A DNA stretch of 50,995 nucleotides, from assembly GCA_050486545.1 (NCBI GenBank), contig JBJHDM010000017.1:1-50995 (forward strand), read 5' to 3'. This DNA is from DAOMNN01 sp050486545 (GTDB lineage Bacteria > Pseudomonadota > Gammaproteobacteria > Burkholderiales > Rhodocyclaceae). The notes below the pieces were generated by a model. That model searched no databases and was not told the origin of the DNA. It worked only from the letters and a program-made list of their open reading frames with translations. The translations under genes and the position numbers were made by a program. Shown one piece after another: positions 50,863 to 50,995 of the stretch; position 1 is the first letter of the stretch, and every line of letters starts with the position of its first letter.

Positions 50863-50995
50863 TCAAACCACCTTACCCGGATTCATGAGCCCTTTCGGGT
50901 CGAGCGCATGCTTGAGCGTGCGCATCAGCTCGAGCTCGATCTCCGGCTTGTAGCGGCGGACTTCTTCGCGCTTGAGCTGCCCCAGGCCGTGTTCG
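50863..50995 (-). CDS. FAD-linked oxidase, C-terminal end (cut by window edge)
   Basis: Only the last 43 residues are visible: EHGLGQLKREEVRRYKPEIE, then a helix, then ALDPKGLMNPGKVV and the stop. The EHGxG motif and the LDPxGxMNPGK ending are the hallmark of the vanillyl-alcohol-oxidase-fold C-terminal domain found in GlcD, D-lactate dehydrogenases and D-2-hydroxyglutarate dehydrogenases. The substrate cannot be decided from this fragment. Confidence 0.85.
   Translation of the reverse strand, partial: EHGLGQLKREEVRRYKPEIELELMRTLKHALDPKGLMNPGKVV

Overview
The window is ordinary housekeeping chromosome from a GC-rich gammaproteobacterium (roughly two-thirds G+C by eye). Several gene blocks match the gammaproteobacterial order familiar from Pseudomonas and relatives: bamE/fur/recN beside grpE-dnaK-dnaJ; cysS near ppiB-lpxH; leuC-leuD-leuB-asd-fimV-truA-trpF-accD-folC-dedD-cvpA-purF-metZ; aroC next to an MFS gene; trxA-rho. 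It is probably not Pseudomonas itself. trpBA sits directly between trpF and accD, hrcA is present, and acetolactate synthase is of the IlvBN (isozyme I) type with its own valine leader peptide. The genus cannot be fixed from this sequence. I see no insertion sequence, prophage, integrase, CRISPR array or rRNA, and no gene-free stretch longer than 300 bases.

Layout. Positions 1-10.3 kb: dapB (cut by the window edge) and bamE, divergent from fur; recN and nadK; hrcA and hemH; an orphan branched-chain-type periplasmic binding protein; a calcium-motif protein with a likely sigma-28 (FliA) promoter; and a Ser/Thr kinase fused to a cyclic-nucleotide-type domain. Positions 10.4-14.4 kb: grpE-dnaK-dnaJ with two clear sigma-32 promoters and an intrinsic terminator between dnaK and dnaJ. 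Positions 14.5-19.1 kb: a second orphan binding protein, cysS, then ppiA-ppiB-lpxH. Positions 19.2-45.5 kb: 25 consecutive protein genes, plus the leader peptide, all on the minus strand. They cover methionine, purine, fatty-acid, folate, tryptophan, leucine, aspartate-family, chorismate and isoleucine/valine biosynthesis, together with fimV, truA, a small entericidin-like lipoprotein, fadD, a CBS protein and a ferredoxin. Positions 45.8-50 kb: trxA, rho, a 3-hydroxybutyryl-CoA dehydrogenase and a TAXI-type solute-binding protein. Positions 50.0-50.9 kb: a tandemly duplicated tRNA-Ala/Glu/Asp operon, each copy with its own strong promoter, then the end of an FAD-linked oxidase.

How they work together. 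The chaperone block combines sigma-32 control with an HrcA repressor gene. The long minus-strand block is an amino-acid supercluster in which asd, leuCDB, trpFBA, aroC and ilvBN share a neighbourhood, and ilvBN is controlled by transcription attenuation. The best regulatory signals in the window are the valine-codon attenuator upstream of ilvB, the FliA-type promoter of the EF-hand-like gene, the C-rich leader of rho that lacks a Shine-Dalgarno site, and a long palindromic repeat found in two gene gaps.
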